NCBI RefSeq assembly: GCF_001269905.1
Contig: NZ_LHVK01000021.1
Span: 87,604-151,603 of the forward strand
Length of the DNA stretch: 64,000 nt
Origin: Pseudomonas corrugata
GTDB lineage: Bacteria > Pseudomonadota > Gammaproteobacteria > Pseudomonadales > Pseudomonadaceae
Direction of reading: 5' to 3'
The position numbers and the translations under genes were made by a program. Of the stretch, positions 44,706 through 53,786 are shown piece by piece. The notes below the pieces were generated by a model that was given only the letters and a program-made list of their open reading frames with translations, was not told where the DNA came from and ran no database searches. The first letter of the stretch is position 1, and the number at the start of each line of letters is the position of its first letter.

Positions 44706-45962
44706 ATGACTATTAATGCCGTGAAAACCCATCGTGAACTTCTGACCGACCGCACTCCCGGCCATGGCATGCCGGGTGATTTATTTGGTCGCCCGGATAT
44801 TTTTGAAACCGACGTCGATATCTTTTTCACCAAACATTGGATTCTGGTGGGGGTCACCAGCGACATTCCCGAACCCGGTGATGTCTCCACCCTCGACATC
44901 GGCAAATCCTCCATCCTGCTGGTGCGCGACGATGACGAGCACGTGCAGGCGTTCAGCAATGTCTGCCGTCACCGCGGGGCTCGCTTGAAACAGGCTGGCA
45001 AGTCGACGGTGGGCATGCTGGTCTGCCCCTACCACCAATGGAGCTACGACCTGGATGGCAGCCTGAAACATGCGGCGCACATGGGCAAGGATTTCGACTC
45101 CAAATGCAAAAGCCTGATACCTGTGCATACCCGGGTCATCGGCACCCATGTCTTCGTCTGCCTGGGCGACGAACCACCGGAAGACATCATGTACCTTGAG
45201 CAGGTCATGACACCGCGTTTCGCCCAATACGACATTGCCCACTCAAAGATCGCCTACGAATCGGAAATCATCGAGAACGGCAATTGGAAACTGGTCATCG
45301 AGAATAACCGCGAGTGTTATCACTGCGCTGCCACTCACCCGGAGTTGACTGCTTCTTTCCTGCCCGAAGATTTCGGATTCTGTACCGACGGCCTGGGGGA
45401 GGATTCTCTTCAAGCGCTGGCGGAGTATCACCAACGCAATGCAGACACTAAGGCCAACTGGGAAAGCGAAGGCTATATCTGCGATGCCGTCGAACACCTG
45501 GGCGAAGACGCCGTGACCCAATTTCGCTCGCAGCGACTGGCCATTGCCGGCAATGGCGAATCCCAGACCCTGGACACCCGCGTAGCATGCACTCGTCTCT
45601 TCGGAGACCTCACCCGCCGCGACTTGGGCGACATGCATCTTTGGACACATAACTCGTGGACCCATGTCATGAGCGACCACGCCGTCGTCTCCTACATCAT
45701 CCCGCTGGCACCCGATAAAACCCTGGTCCGGACTAAATGGCTGGTCCATGCCGATGCGGTCGAAGGCGTCGATTATCAAGTGGATAAGCTGACTGAAGTC
45801 TGGGTCGCAACCAACCTGCAAGACGCCAATCTCGTTGGTATTACCCACAGCGGCACCCAGGACCCATCCTACACGCCTGGACCGTTCTCGGCCTTTACCG
45901 AAGCCTATGTCGACCAGTTCTCTCGCTGGTACGCGGCGCGTCTGGCCGCCCATGGCGTGTGA
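44706..45962 (+). CDS. Rieske oxygenase, GbcA-like betaine demethylase
   Basis: 418-residue oxygenase component for oxidative N-demethylation of a betaine. Rieske ligands C87/H89 (CRHRGA) and C107/H110 (CPYHQW); mononuclear iron H206 and H211 in ENNRECYHCAATHPEL. The C-terminal VEGVDYQVDKLTEVWVATNL and WTHNSWTHVMSDHAVV are nearer GbcA than Stc2, so this and the oxygenase at 16 kb are different types. Its reductase gene follows after 9 bases. Glycine betaine or a structural relative is the likely substrate. Confidence 0.9.
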   Translation: MTINAVKTHRELLTDRTPGHGMPGDLFGRPDIFETDVDIFFTKHWILVGVTSDIPEPGDVSTLDIGKSSILLVRDDDEHVQAFSNVCRHRGARLKQAGKSTVGMLVCPYHQWSYDLDGSLKHAAHMGKDFDSKCKSLIPVHTRVIGTHVFVCLGDEPPEDIMYLEQVMTPRFAQYDIAHSKIAYESEIIENGNWKLVIENNRECYHCAATHPELTASFLPEDFGFCTDGLGEDSLQALAEYHQRNADTKANWESEGYICDAVEHLGEDAVTQFRSQRLAIAGNGESQTLDTRVACTRLFGDLTRRDLGDMHLWTHNSWTHVMSDHAVVSYIIPLAPDKTLVRTKWLVHADAVEGVDYQVDKLTEVWVATNLQDANLVGITHSGTQDPSYTPGPFSAFTEAYVDQFSRWYAARLAAHGV

Positions 45963-45971
45963 GGAATGAAT

Positions 45972-47108
45972 ATGACGACTTATGAGAACCTGACGCGCCC
46001 AGCAGACGTCAGCGTAGCCCAGCACTTTACCGACCCGGGCACCTGGGGCACGTTTGGCGCGCAGTGGCACAGCGGAGAACAGAAAACCCTGCACTGCTGC
46101 GCTGTGCGCCAGGAAACCCATGACGTCAAGACCTTCATTTTTCGTTGTGCGGACTTCAGCGCCCTGAGCTTCGAGCCCGGTCAATTCATCACGATCTCGC
46201 CGGTCATTGGCGGGCAGACCACCGCCCGTTGCTACACCCTGTCGTCCTCTCCGACCCGGCCCTTTGCGTTTTCCATCACCGTCAAGCGCGTGCCGGGGGG
46301 CGTGGTGTCGAACTGGCTACATGACAACCTCAAGCCAGGTGATAGCCTGAAAGCGTCCGGCCCCGTCGGCAGCTTTACGCCGATCGGCCATCCGGCAGGT
46401 AAATTGTTGTACCTGTCGGCCGGCTCCGGCGTGACCCCCTTGATGTCGATGACTCGGGCCGCCTATGACATGGCCGCCAACCTCGATATCGTCTTTGTGC
46501 ACAGCGCCCGTACGCCGATCGACATCATCTTCCACGCGGAGCTGACGCGCATGCAATCCGCCATGCCGGGACTTCGAGTGATCAGCATTTGCGAAGGACT
46601 TGGCGAAACAGCGCAATGGCAGCAACCCATAGGCCGACTCGATTTACCGTTGTTGAGCCAACTGGTACCGGACTACAAGGAACGGGAAATCTTTACCTGC
46701 GGCCCCCAGGGTTACATGGAAGCGGTCAAATCGCTGCTCAGGGAAGCGGCGTTCGATTTCGCCCACTATCATCAGGAAAGTTTCGACATTGCCGTACTGA
46801 ATGAAGAACCATTGATCGAGCAGGCCACTTCGCTCGACCCGCAAGCGGTATTCACGGTGACCCTGGCTCGCTCGGGCAAGACCTTCAGCATGCCGGGCAA
46901 CCAGACGGTGCTGTCTGCCGCAAAGAAAGCCGGTGCCATTGTGCCCTCTTCCTGCAGCCAGGGCGTCTGTGGTACCTGCAAGACCGCCTTGGTACAAGGT
47001 ACGGTCGAGATGAATCACAACGGCGGTATCAGGCAGCGGGAAATCGACAAAGGCCTGCGTTTACTGTGCTGCAGCAAGCCCACTTCTGACCTGGTCCTCG
47101 ATCTCTAG
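45972..47108 (+). CDS. Rieske oxygenase reductase (GbcB-like)
   Basis: 378 residues carrying electrons from NAD(P)H through flavin and a plant-type [2Fe-2S] centre. FAD domain ARCYTLSSSPTRPFAFSITV, nucleotide motif LSAGSGVTPLMSMTRAAYD, and the C-terminal ferredoxin CSQGVCGTCKT...LCC with four cysteines. GAGGA at 45961 favours the ATG at 45972 over the one at 45966. It is the only reductase of this type in the window, so it may serve both oxygenases. Confidence 0.92.
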   Translation: MTTYENLTRPADVSVAQHFTDPGTWGTFGAQWHSGEQKTLHCCAVRQETHDVKTFIFRCADFSALSFEPGQFITISPVIGGQTTARCYTLSSSPTRPFAFSITVKRVPGGVVSNWLHDNLKPGDSLKASGPVGSFTPIGHPAGKLLYLSAGSGVTPLMSMTRAAYDMAANLDIVFVHSARTPIDIIFHAELTRMQSAMPGLRVISICEGLGETAQWQQPIGRLDLPLLSQLVPDYKEREIFTCGPQGYMEAVKSLLREAAFDFAHYHQESFDIAVLNEEPLIEQATSLDPQAVFTVTLARSGKTFSMPGNQTVLSAAKKAGAIVPSSCSQGVCGTCKTALVQGTVEMNHNGGIRQREIDKGLRLLCCSKPTSDLVLDL

Positions 47109-47195
47109 ACTTGCCTCACTAATTAGATAGTCACTGCACACGGGCTTCTGCACAATATCTGTGCGCCCAACACCTATAGAACAGTGACCAGCCTG

Positions 47196-48110
47196 ATGAA
47201 ACTGCAACCTTTGCCGCCGCTCAACAGTCTGGTGGCGTTCGAGTCCGCAGCCCGCCATTTGAGCTTCACCGTGGCGGCTCGCGAACTGAACGTCACACAA
47301 GGCGCCATCAGCCGCCAGGTACGATTGCTCGAAGATTACCTGGGCGCGGCGCTGTTCACCCGCACAACCCGGGAAATCAACCTCACCGCCACCGGCAGCC
47401 AGTATTACGAAAGTGTGCGCGACACCTTGCAGCAAATCGCTCAAGCCACGGCGGGCGTACGTCACTGGCAAGGTGCCCAGCAAGTCACTGTGGTCACCAG
47501 CACGGCAATGGCGTCGTTGTGGCTGCTGCCGCTTGTATCGGAGTTCCAGCGCCAGAATGAAGAGATTGACCTACGCATCATCGCGACGGATCAAGTCAGC
47601 GATTTTTCCCGGCTGGACTGTGACCTGGCGCTTTATTACTGCAGCACGCCGCCGAAAAACATGAAAGTCACACCGCTGTTCAACGAAGAGATTTTCCCGG
47701 TATGCAGCCCCACCTATCTGGCGCAGCACCCAGGGATCGAGACCTTGGAACAGTTGGGGGGATGCACCTGGTTGTGGCTGGAAGATCAGCACCGGGACTG
47801 GATTGGCTGGAGAGAATGGTTTCAACGCCTCGGCTACCCGGCGCCAGAACCCAGGCGCCGCATCAATATCAACAGCTACGCCATGCTGATCCAGTCAGCG
47901 CTGGCGGGCCAGGGGATCGCCCTGGCTTGGTCGGGCCTGCTGAGTAACCACTTGCAGACCGGCAACCTGATGCGGCCGACACAAGCAATATTACGCACCG
48001 ATGCGCAGTTCTGCCTGCTGGAACCCCAAGGCCGGGCCCAGAACAGACAAAGCGTCAACCGCTTCCGTCAGTGGCTGATGGCACATCTTGCCAAGACGAT
48101 TGATACCTGA
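47196..48110 (+). CDS. LysR-family regulator (GcvA-type)
   Basis: 304 residues from the ATG at 47196 (a GTG at 47184 is also in frame). HTH SFTVAARELNVTQGAISRQV; effector domain FPVCSPTYLAQHPGIE and GQGIALAWSGLLSNHLQTGN. Third GcvA-type paralogue in the island, at its right edge and co-directional with the Rieske system. Confidence 0.92.
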   Translation: MKLQPLPPLNSLVAFESAARHLSFTVAARELNVTQGAISRQVRLLEDYLGAALFTRTTREINLTATGSQYYESVRDTLQQIAQATAGVRHWQGAQQVTVVTSTAMASLWLLPLVSEFQRQNEEIDLRIIATDQVSDFSRLDCDLALYYCSTPPKNMKVTPLFNEEIFPVCSPTYLAQHPGIETLEQLGGCTWLWLEDQHRDWIGWREWFQRLGYPAPEPRRRININSYAMLIQSALAGQGIALAWSGLLSNHLQTGNLMRPTQAILRTDAQFCLLEPQGRAQNRQSVNRFRQWLMAHLAKTIDT

Positions 48111-48172
48111 GAGACAGTCTTGGGTGGGCATTGAAACGCTGGCGGGCGAACTCGGCTGCGTCCAGGCAGCAT

Positions 48173-49114
48173 TTATCGGGCGTCAAACGGAGCAAACACA
48201 TGCACCACCCATTCGACGAACAGCCGAACCTTTGCGCTGAGATGCCTGTTGCTCGGATAAATCACGCTCAATCGATGTCGCGGCCGACTCCAATCGTCGA
48301 GCACGGTGCACAGTTTTCCGCTATCAAGATGCGGGGCGACCATGAACCTGAACGCCTGACCAAGGCCCACTCCACTGAGCAGCGTGCTCAAATACGCGGA
48401 GCTGTCGTTGACCCCGACCACCACCTGCCCCTGGACCAGAACCTGCTCGGCTGCCTTGCAGAACTCCAATGGGAAGGGCCTCCCGGTGAGTGATGAGAAG
48501 TAGCCTAGGATTGCATGTCCCGGCCCGCCAGTCGTCTTCTTTGCCGCTGGCCCAGGGTGCATCAACTCGGAAGGATGGATGGGAACACCGTGTACGGCAA
48601 GATACGACGGACTCGCACAGGTGACCCAGTCCAGGTCTGCGAGTCGTCGCGCGACAAGTGAGGTGTCGGCCAACTCTCCGCCGCGAATGACGCAATCGAC
48701 ACCCTCGCCGATCAGATCGATTGGCCGGTCACTGACACCGAGGTCGATATGGAGCTCGGGATATAGCGCGCGGAAACTTGGAAGCGCCGGAATCAGGATC
48801 ATGTTCGCCAGCACCGACCCGATATCGACGCGGATGCGGCCACGCGGCTGGGCCTGTGCACGCACCATACTCTCGTCCATGTCATCAAGGTCACCGATAA
48901 GCCGCGTCGCACGCTCGTAGTAAGCCGCCCCCTCCGAAGTCACGCTGACGCGTCGCGTCGTTCGGTGTAGCAGCTTCGTGCCGAGGTGACGCTCCAGGTC
49001 TTGCATCAGTTTGGTAACGGTCGGGCGCGGAATGTTCATCGAATCCGCGGCTTTTGAGAACGCGCCTGACTCGGCTATACGGATGAAAACGCGTAAGGCA
49101 AGCAATTGATCCAT
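48173..49114 (-). CDS. LysR-family regulator (PA2877/DmlR-type)
   Basis: 313 residues: MDQLLALRVFIRIAESGAFS, PRPTVTKLMQDLERHLGT, then the effector domain. A different LysR subfamily from the three GcvA-type ones. Divergent from the NTF2-like gene across 202 bases, the usual layout for a LysR with its target. Not obviously linked to betaine use. Confidence 0.92.
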   Translation of the reverse strand: MDQLLALRVFIRIAESGAFSKAADSMNIPRPTVTKLMQDLERHLGTKLLHRTTRRVSVTSEGAAYYERATRLIGDLDDMDESMVRAQAQPRGRIRVDIGSVLANMILIPALPSFRALYPELHIDLGVSDRPIDLIGEGVDCVIRGGELADTSLVARRLADLDWVTCASPSYLAVHGVPIHPSELMHPGPAAKKTTGGPGHAILGYFSSLTGRPFPLEFCKAAEQVLVQGQVVVGVNDSSAYLSTLLSGVGLGQAFRFMVAPHLDSGKLCTVLDDWSRPRHRLSVIYPSNRHLSAKVRLFVEWVVHVFAPFDAR

Positions 49115-49316
49115 GATTAAAAAGGGGCCGGGGTGTCTAGGAAATATGGGCGAGAATTATTCATCATCATGAATTAACAAATAGCTTTTTGCACATTTAT
49201 TCACCGAAGTGAACTCTCTAAGCTCTCATCCATCGCCAGCCTCGATCACCCATAGACAGCGATACCGGGCAAGACTGACGAATCCACACCAGAGATCCAG
49301 CCCCCCAGAGGACACT

Positions 49317-49697
49317 ATGAAAACTGCTCTCCAATTGCTTCAAGCCTATCAAGACAACATCCAGGCGCCGACGTCAGCCGCGGCCTTGTTTGCCGAAGAC
49401 GGCGCGCTGGAAATACCGACTGTTCATGTGCACGCACAGGGACCTGCCGCCATTGAGCAACTGGTCGCCGACCTGCTTGTGAAGATTCCGGACTTCCGGT
49501 TCAAGGATTTCAAGGTTTGGATCGACACGCCCGACAAGGTCTTCGGCGAATACTCCGTCGAGGCGCTGGTCGTCGGCACGGGCAAGGTCTATCGGCAAAC
49601 CTATGCAGGCTTGCTCATCGCAGAGGGCGGGAAGATCAAGCTGCTCAGGGAAGCGCTGGACACAGCTGCCGGAGCGCGGGCATTCAGCATGGACTGA
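49317..49697 (+). CDS. NTF2/SnoaL-like small protein
   Basis: 126 residues starting MKTALQLLQAYQDNIQAPTS behind AGAGGA; FAEDGALEIPTVHVHAQGPA is the cone-shaped NTF2-like fold signature seen in ketosteroid-isomerase relatives. Likely an isomerase, dehydratase or ligand-binding protein, regulated by the divergent LysR. Substrate unknown. Confidence 0.85.
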   Translation: MKTALQLLQAYQDNIQAPTSAAALFAEDGALEIPTVHVHAQGPAAIEQLVADLLVKIPDFRFKDFKVWIDTPDKVFGEYSVEALVVGTGKVYRQTYAGLLIAEGGKIKLLREALDTAAGARAFSMD

Positions 49698-50000
49698 GAG
49701 TCAGTGCGGCGGCCGTCCCGATGGCCGGGCGACGCAACGAGCGGCTGTGGCTTGGGCACGTCTGGCGTCGACTCGACCGGGTTTCATAGCGGCTACAGGG
49801 CCGAGCCGGTGCGTGCTGTTGATGGCAACCCCGGTTGGTAGACCCGTCCCAATTCTTCAATGCCTTGATGAATGTGAACCAGGGTTTGGTGAGGGACGGG
49901 GATATCAAGCCACGCAGCCACCGGTCGAAACCTCTTCCATTCGCGCGATCATTTCCTCCTGCAGATCAGAAGGTGTAAACCTTATTCAGGACGCGACACC
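49698..50000. other. Gap with possible coding debris
   Basis: About 300 bases. Minus-strand frames give FTPSDLQEEMIARMEEVSTG, then in another frame DIPVPHQTLVHIHQGIEELG ending TARTGSAL before a stop. Codon texture looks coding but broken by a shift; I do not recognise the protein. Confidence 0.3.
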
Positions 50001-50633
50001 CTATAAATTCCTGAGCCCCGCTGGTGTTTCGATACAGGAAACCAAGCGTGACATTTCAATGCTATCGCATCGATGAAGCCGAACTGGCCCGGAAAAATTC
50101 ATGGCATCAAGCAGGTGGCTGATCCTCTCTGGCGCAGGATGGAAAATATCGAGCCTCTGCAATGAGCAACCTTTATCTTCAAGCATCGCTGCAGGGTGCG
50201 CCGGCTGTCCCCATTGAATCAGGCTGGGGGCGGCTCCCCCCAAAGGCAATCCACCGTCCGCCAAAATCGTAATATCCCAGCACAACTCACCTCGGCTCAT
50301 CGGCTGTACCTGGCCGACGACTTCCGCGAACATCGAGCCAAGCGATTTCAGGCTGTCGGTTCCAGCAACCCAATGGGCCAGCCGAGGAGACGCGTTGTCT
50401 GGTAACCCGTCCAGGGCGAACCAGCGAGGCCGCCCTACAGGCGGGGCCGCCGGGTTGATAGCGATCACTTCCAGATAGAAACTCGTCCCCAGTCGCAGCA
50501 GCTTGTTGTGGGTTCCCATAAGCGAATGACAGCCGCCTTGTTGAAGCTCCACACCCAATCGTTGACTCACAAAGCGCTCACCCGCCTCCAACGTAGGCGC
50601 CACGACGACTAAATGGTCCAGTGATGTCTGCAT
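50001..50633 (-). CDS. VOC-family protein (Glyoxalase_3-like)
   Basis: 210 residues, MQTSLDHLVVVAPTLEAGER then GTHNKLLRLGTSFYLEVIAI, typical of the Glyoxalase-like domain family of unknown substrate. Starts eight bases after the AraC stop behind AGGAG; third gene of a YbhB-AraC-VOC operon. The first 23 bases around its start recur at 63607. Confidence 0.88.
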   Translation of the reverse strand: MQTSLDHLVVVAPTLEAGERFVSQRLGVELQQGGCHSLMGTHNKLLRLGTSFYLEVIAINPAAPPVGRPRWFALDGLPDNASPRLAHWVAGTDSLKSLGSMFAEVVGQVQPMSRGELCWDITILADGGLPLGGAAPSLIQWGQPAHPAAMLEDKGCSLQRLDIFHPAPERISHLLDAMNFSGPVRLHRCDSIEMSRLVSCIETPAGLRNL

Positions 50634-50639
50634 GACGGC
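50617..50639 (+). repeat. 23-bp direct repeat, left copy
   Basis: Identical to 63607-63629. It spans the ribosome-site-proximal bases and first seven codons (MQTSLDH on the minus strand) of the VOC gene. Confidence 0.8.
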
Positions 50640-50641
50640 TC

Positions 50642-51460
50642 CTAAATCCCTGCCCGCAATTCACGTGGCGACAGACCATAGTGTGAGCGAAAGCGCACCG
50701 CAAAACGTGAAGCCGAGGCGTAACCGCAGGCCGCAGCAATTTCCCCGATAGGGCGAGACGTTGTTTGCAACCCTTGCAACGCCGTCGCCAGTCGAACACT
50801 CTCCAGGATATTCCTGAAACTGTCCCCCTCATTCGCCAGTTGGCGGCGCAACGTCGACTCACCCAGGTTCAGGCGTTGTGCAATGGTCGCAACTGTCCAG
50901 TCTTTCTCCGGACTGCCCATGACGATCTGCTGCACACGTTCGCGAATTGGATCGTTGCGCCCCATCAGCAGAGGTCCGACCTGGCCACCCAGGCACAGAC
51001 TCAGAAGAACCGCTTCCCCGTAGAGCGCGCGTAATGCGTCCGGGGAGTTCGCATGGATAGAGGCCAACAATTGATCCCATGCCTGTGTTGTGTGCCTGTC
51101 CAGAGGGACGCATAGATCAGTCTTCAGTTCACCATGACGGCTCATGATCTGCTGGCTATATCGGGTGCTGAAGTTACGCAATGTCGAGACGGGAAAGGTT
51201 ACCGCATCGGCGACGTAGTGACCGTGAAGTCCGGGGAAGTTCGAGATACCCAGCTCGCGTCCGGCCGGCATCAGGATCAGATGTTGCGGCCCGGCACGCA
51301 TCTCCCGATCATCCCATTGCAACAGCTTCTCCCCTTGTCGCACTCGACACAAGGTGGTCACGAACACCGGCACCCTTGGCAGGGTCAATGGCTGTCGCGC
51401 CCGTATGACACACGCATCGATAATGTTTTCCCGGTGCTGTATGCCGTCACAAGGGCGCAT
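50642..51460 (-). CDS. AraC-family regulator
   Basis: 272 residues. N-terminal cupin-like sensing half (LLQWDDREMRAGPQHLILMP) and C-terminal double HTH (VATIAQRLNLGESTLRRQLA, IGEIAAACGYASASRFAVRF). Its start lies five bases after the ybhB-like stop. The direct-repeat operator upstream of the operon at 52066 is probably its binding site. Confidence 0.9.
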   Translation of the reverse strand: MRPCDGIQHRENIIDACVIRARQPLTLPRVPVFVTTLCRVRQGEKLLQWDDREMRAGPQHLILMPAGRELGISNFPGLHGHYVADAVTFPVSTLRNFSTRYSQQIMSRHGELKTDLCVPLDRHTTQAWDQLLASIHANSPDALRALYGEAVLLSLCLGGQVGPLLMGRNDPIRERVQQIVMGSPEKDWTVATIAQRLNLGESTLRRQLANEGDSFRNILESVRLATALQGLQTTSRPIGEIAAACGYASASRFAVRFRSHYGLSPRELRAGI

Positions 51461-51465
51461 CGCTC

Positions 51466-52005
51466 TTAACGTCCGTAAGTTGAAGTAATGGTCGCTTTGG
51501 CAAGGGCGTTGGCATTGAGCATGTACCCTACCAAGGCACCGCTGGCCTCACTATCGAGTGGTAGCTTATCCACTTTCAACGCCCATACGGTGAATTGATA
51601 TCGATGGGGTTTATCACCTACAGGTGGGCAAGCCCCGCCAAATCCCGGCTGGCCAAAATCGGTTCGCCCTTGTACTGCACCGGCAGGCAGGTTCGCCCCC
51701 ACTCCTCTTGGCAAGCTATTGGTGGAAGTCGGCAGGTTAACCACCGTCCAATGCCACCAACCGCTACCGGTCGGTGCATCGGGATCATAGACCGTGATCG
51801 CATAGCTTTTAGTACCTGCGGGAGCGTTTGCCCAGGAAAGCTCGGGAGAAGTGTTGCCACCTTCGCAACCGAAGCCTTGGAACACTTCGCGTTTGGTCAG
51901 CGGACGGTTGTCAGCAATATCCTGGCTGGTGAGTGAGAAGTCGGCGGCATATCCACTGAATGCTACAGCCATGGAAAGTGCAGGCAGGACTGATCTGATG
52001 TTCAT
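51466..52005 (-). CDS. YbhB/YbcL-family (PEBP/RKIP-like) exported protein
   Basis: 179 residues with a signal peptide (cleavage near SGYAAD), so periplasmic. PEBP ligand motif VYDPDAPTGSGWWHW and the downstream GKPHR-like KPHRYQFTVWALKVD are diagnostic. Bacterial members have no agreed function. First gene of a three-gene operon with an AraC regulator and a VOC protein. Confidence 0.92.
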   Translation of the reverse strand: MNIRSVLPALSMAVAFSGYAADFSLTSQDIADNRPLTKREVFQGFGCEGGNTSPELSWANAPAGTKSYAITVYDPDAPTGSGWWHWTVVNLPTSTNSLPRGVGANLPAGAVQGRTDFGQPGFGGACPPVGDKPHRYQFTVWALKVDKLPLDSEASGALVGYMLNANALAKATITSTYGR

Positions 52006-52065
52006 CGCGGCTCCATCTGAGTCTTAGGTGAAGCTCGATTCTAGGTTGAACGAAGAGTGACTACT

Positions 52066-52101
52066 GTGCCGAAATGCTCGATAAGAGTGCCGAAATGCTC
52101 G
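52066..52101. promoter_or_regulatory. Probable AraC operator (direct repeat, 21-bp period)
   Basis: GTGCCGAAATGCTCG occurs twice, at 52066-52080 and 52087-52101, 61-96 bases before the ybhB-like start. Identical half-sites two helical turns apart are typical for AraC proteins. Right of it to 52385 I see only a 40-codon frame (52074-52196, ending in a hydrophobic FNIIFVVFTLMFFVH) that may be debris. Confidence 0.65.
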
Positions 52102-52385
52102 TTTTCACCGGCACCAGTTTCGGTTACGCCTTCAATATTATTTTCGTGGTCTTCACGCTGATGTTCTTCGTGCATGTCGCCGTTCAACCCCATTGAAAGT
52201 CAGCATTGGCGCCTTTGCGTCGGCGACCCCGTGTCCGCCGGACGCTCCGCCATGGTCGTTCAGCAACGCGATGACCACTCACCTACACCGCTGACTTTCT
52301 ACTCTGCTCACTGCCTTGATGAGACATCACAGTAGGACCTAGGATCGCAAAGGCAAGAACAGACATGAGGAGGAGAACCAGCCCC

Positions 52386-52615
52386 ATGAGCCCGAACCTT
52401 GCCGATCTTTATAGCGACTACATCGCCTGCCTGAATGCACAGGACTGGGCAAACCTGGGCCATTTTGTGCACCCGGATGTGGTTCACAACGCGAAACCAT
52501 TAGGGTTGCACGGCTATCGAAGCATGCTGGAAGCCGATTATCGGGCCATTCCCGACTTGCGCTTTGCAATTGCATTCCTGGTGATCGACCCACCTAAGTT
52601 GGCGGCTCGCCTGGT
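52386..52615 (+). pseudogene. SnoaL/ester-cyclase-like gene, truncated
   Basis: Starts MSPNLADLYSDYIACLNAQD behind AGGAGGAGA; KPLGLHGYRSMLEADYRAIP and DLRFAIAFLVIDPPKLAARL match the first half of SnoaL-type ester cyclases (about 135 residues). The match ends near 52610, where a LysR fragment begins in another frame. Confidence 0.68.
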
Positions 52616-53107
52616 GCGGGGGTGGTGAAGGGTATTCTGGATGGGGTGGCCGATATCGGGATCTGCTCCGCGGATACAGAAGTCAAAGGGCTTCACGCGG
52701 TGCCGTACCGCCAGGATGAGTTGGTCGTGGTCATGCGCCCGGAACACCGTTTGGCAGTAAAAGAACGGATCGCCTTTGCCGAGACGCTCGACTTCGATCA
52801 CGTCGGCCTGCACGCCGACAGCTTCATCAATCTGCGCACCCACGCGGCCGCGCGCAGCTGCGCAAAAGCGCTGCGGCTTCGCATTCACGTGCCGGGGTTC
52901 GACGCAGTGTGCCGGATGGTGCAGGCTGACCTGGGCATCGGAGTGCTGCCGCGAAAGGCTTTCGAGCTTATTGGCCGGTCTCTGGGCCTGAAGGCGGTGG
53001 CGCTGGAAGATGACTGGGCCATTCGCAGCATGCTGCTGGTGATCCGGAACGAGGACGCACTTTCGCCGGTTAGCAAGCTGTTGTACAGGCATCTTCAAGG
53101 GCTCTGA
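52610..53107 (+). pseudogene. LysR regulator, C-terminal fragment
   Basis: GAGVVKGILDGVADIGICSA then PYRQDELVVVMRPEHRLAVK and ADLGIGVLPRKAFELIG are the effector domain of a LysR protein; the HTH domain and first part are missing. Abuts the truncated cyclase gene. No start codon or ribosome site of its own. Confidence 0.75.
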
Positions 53108-53217
53108 ATCGCGGTCTTCGTATTTCGCGAAGACTCGTTCCAAATTTACGGTTGGTAGCGAGTGGTTGGCCTCTCTTAGGCTTGGATCAAATTCCAAGAA
53201 CACGAGGCTACATCCCC

Positions 53218-53486
53218 ATGACTGCCCTTAACGGCCTTCGCGTCATTGAAATCGGTACCTTAATCGCCGCGCCGTTTGCAGCACGCCTGCTCGGTGAGTT
53301 TGGTGCGGAGGTGATCAAGATCGAATCGATGGGTCATGGTGACCCCCTACGCAAATGGCGAAAGATGCACGAAGGCACGTCGCTGTGGTGGTACTTGCAA
53401 TCGCGAAACAAGAAGTCCCTTGCGCTCAATCTGAAAGCCCCTGAGGGCATCGACATCGTCAAGCAATTGGTCGAAAGCGCCGAACC
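53218..53486 (+). pseudogene. CaiB/BaiF-type CoA-transferase family III, N-terminal fragment
   Basis: MTALNGLRVIEIGTLIAAPF then ARLLGEFGAEVIKIESMGHG is the characteristic N-terminus of this family (about 400 residues). The sequence continues to LVESAEP and is then replaced by rtcA read in reverse. It was probably the target of the adjacent LysR. Confidence 0.82.
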
Positions 53487-53782
53487 AGTATCGTGCTGCC
53501 CGCCGTGCCGATCGCGAACGAATACTCGCCGGCCTTTACGGCCCCGGGACGGAATCCGATAGCGGTCGAATTGAGTTCCGCTCCCAGGACTTTGGCGCCG
53601 CAGATCTCAGCCGCTGCTCGTACTGCGGTGAGGTGTTGTCGCAACAGGCCGGGCCGGGAGCGCTTGCCGCGTATTCCTGTCATCCGGAACGCCTGGCCGG
53701 TGATCATGGAGAGGCTGAGGGCAGTACGCAGCACTTGCCCTCCTCCCTCGGTGCCGTCGATGAGAATCAGATCCTGGCCCAT
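53486..53782 (-). pseudogene. rtcA: RNA 3'-terminal phosphate cyclase, N-terminal fragment
   Basis: MGQDLILIDGTEGGGQVLRT through FAIGTAGSTILV is the first ~100 of about 340 residues of RtcA. The rest is lost at the junction with the CoA-transferase fragment. The start is 4 bases after the rtcB stop, the usual rtcBA operon order. RNA end cyclisation is therefore lost unless supplied elsewhere. Confidence 0.88.
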
Positions 53783-53786
53783 CCAC

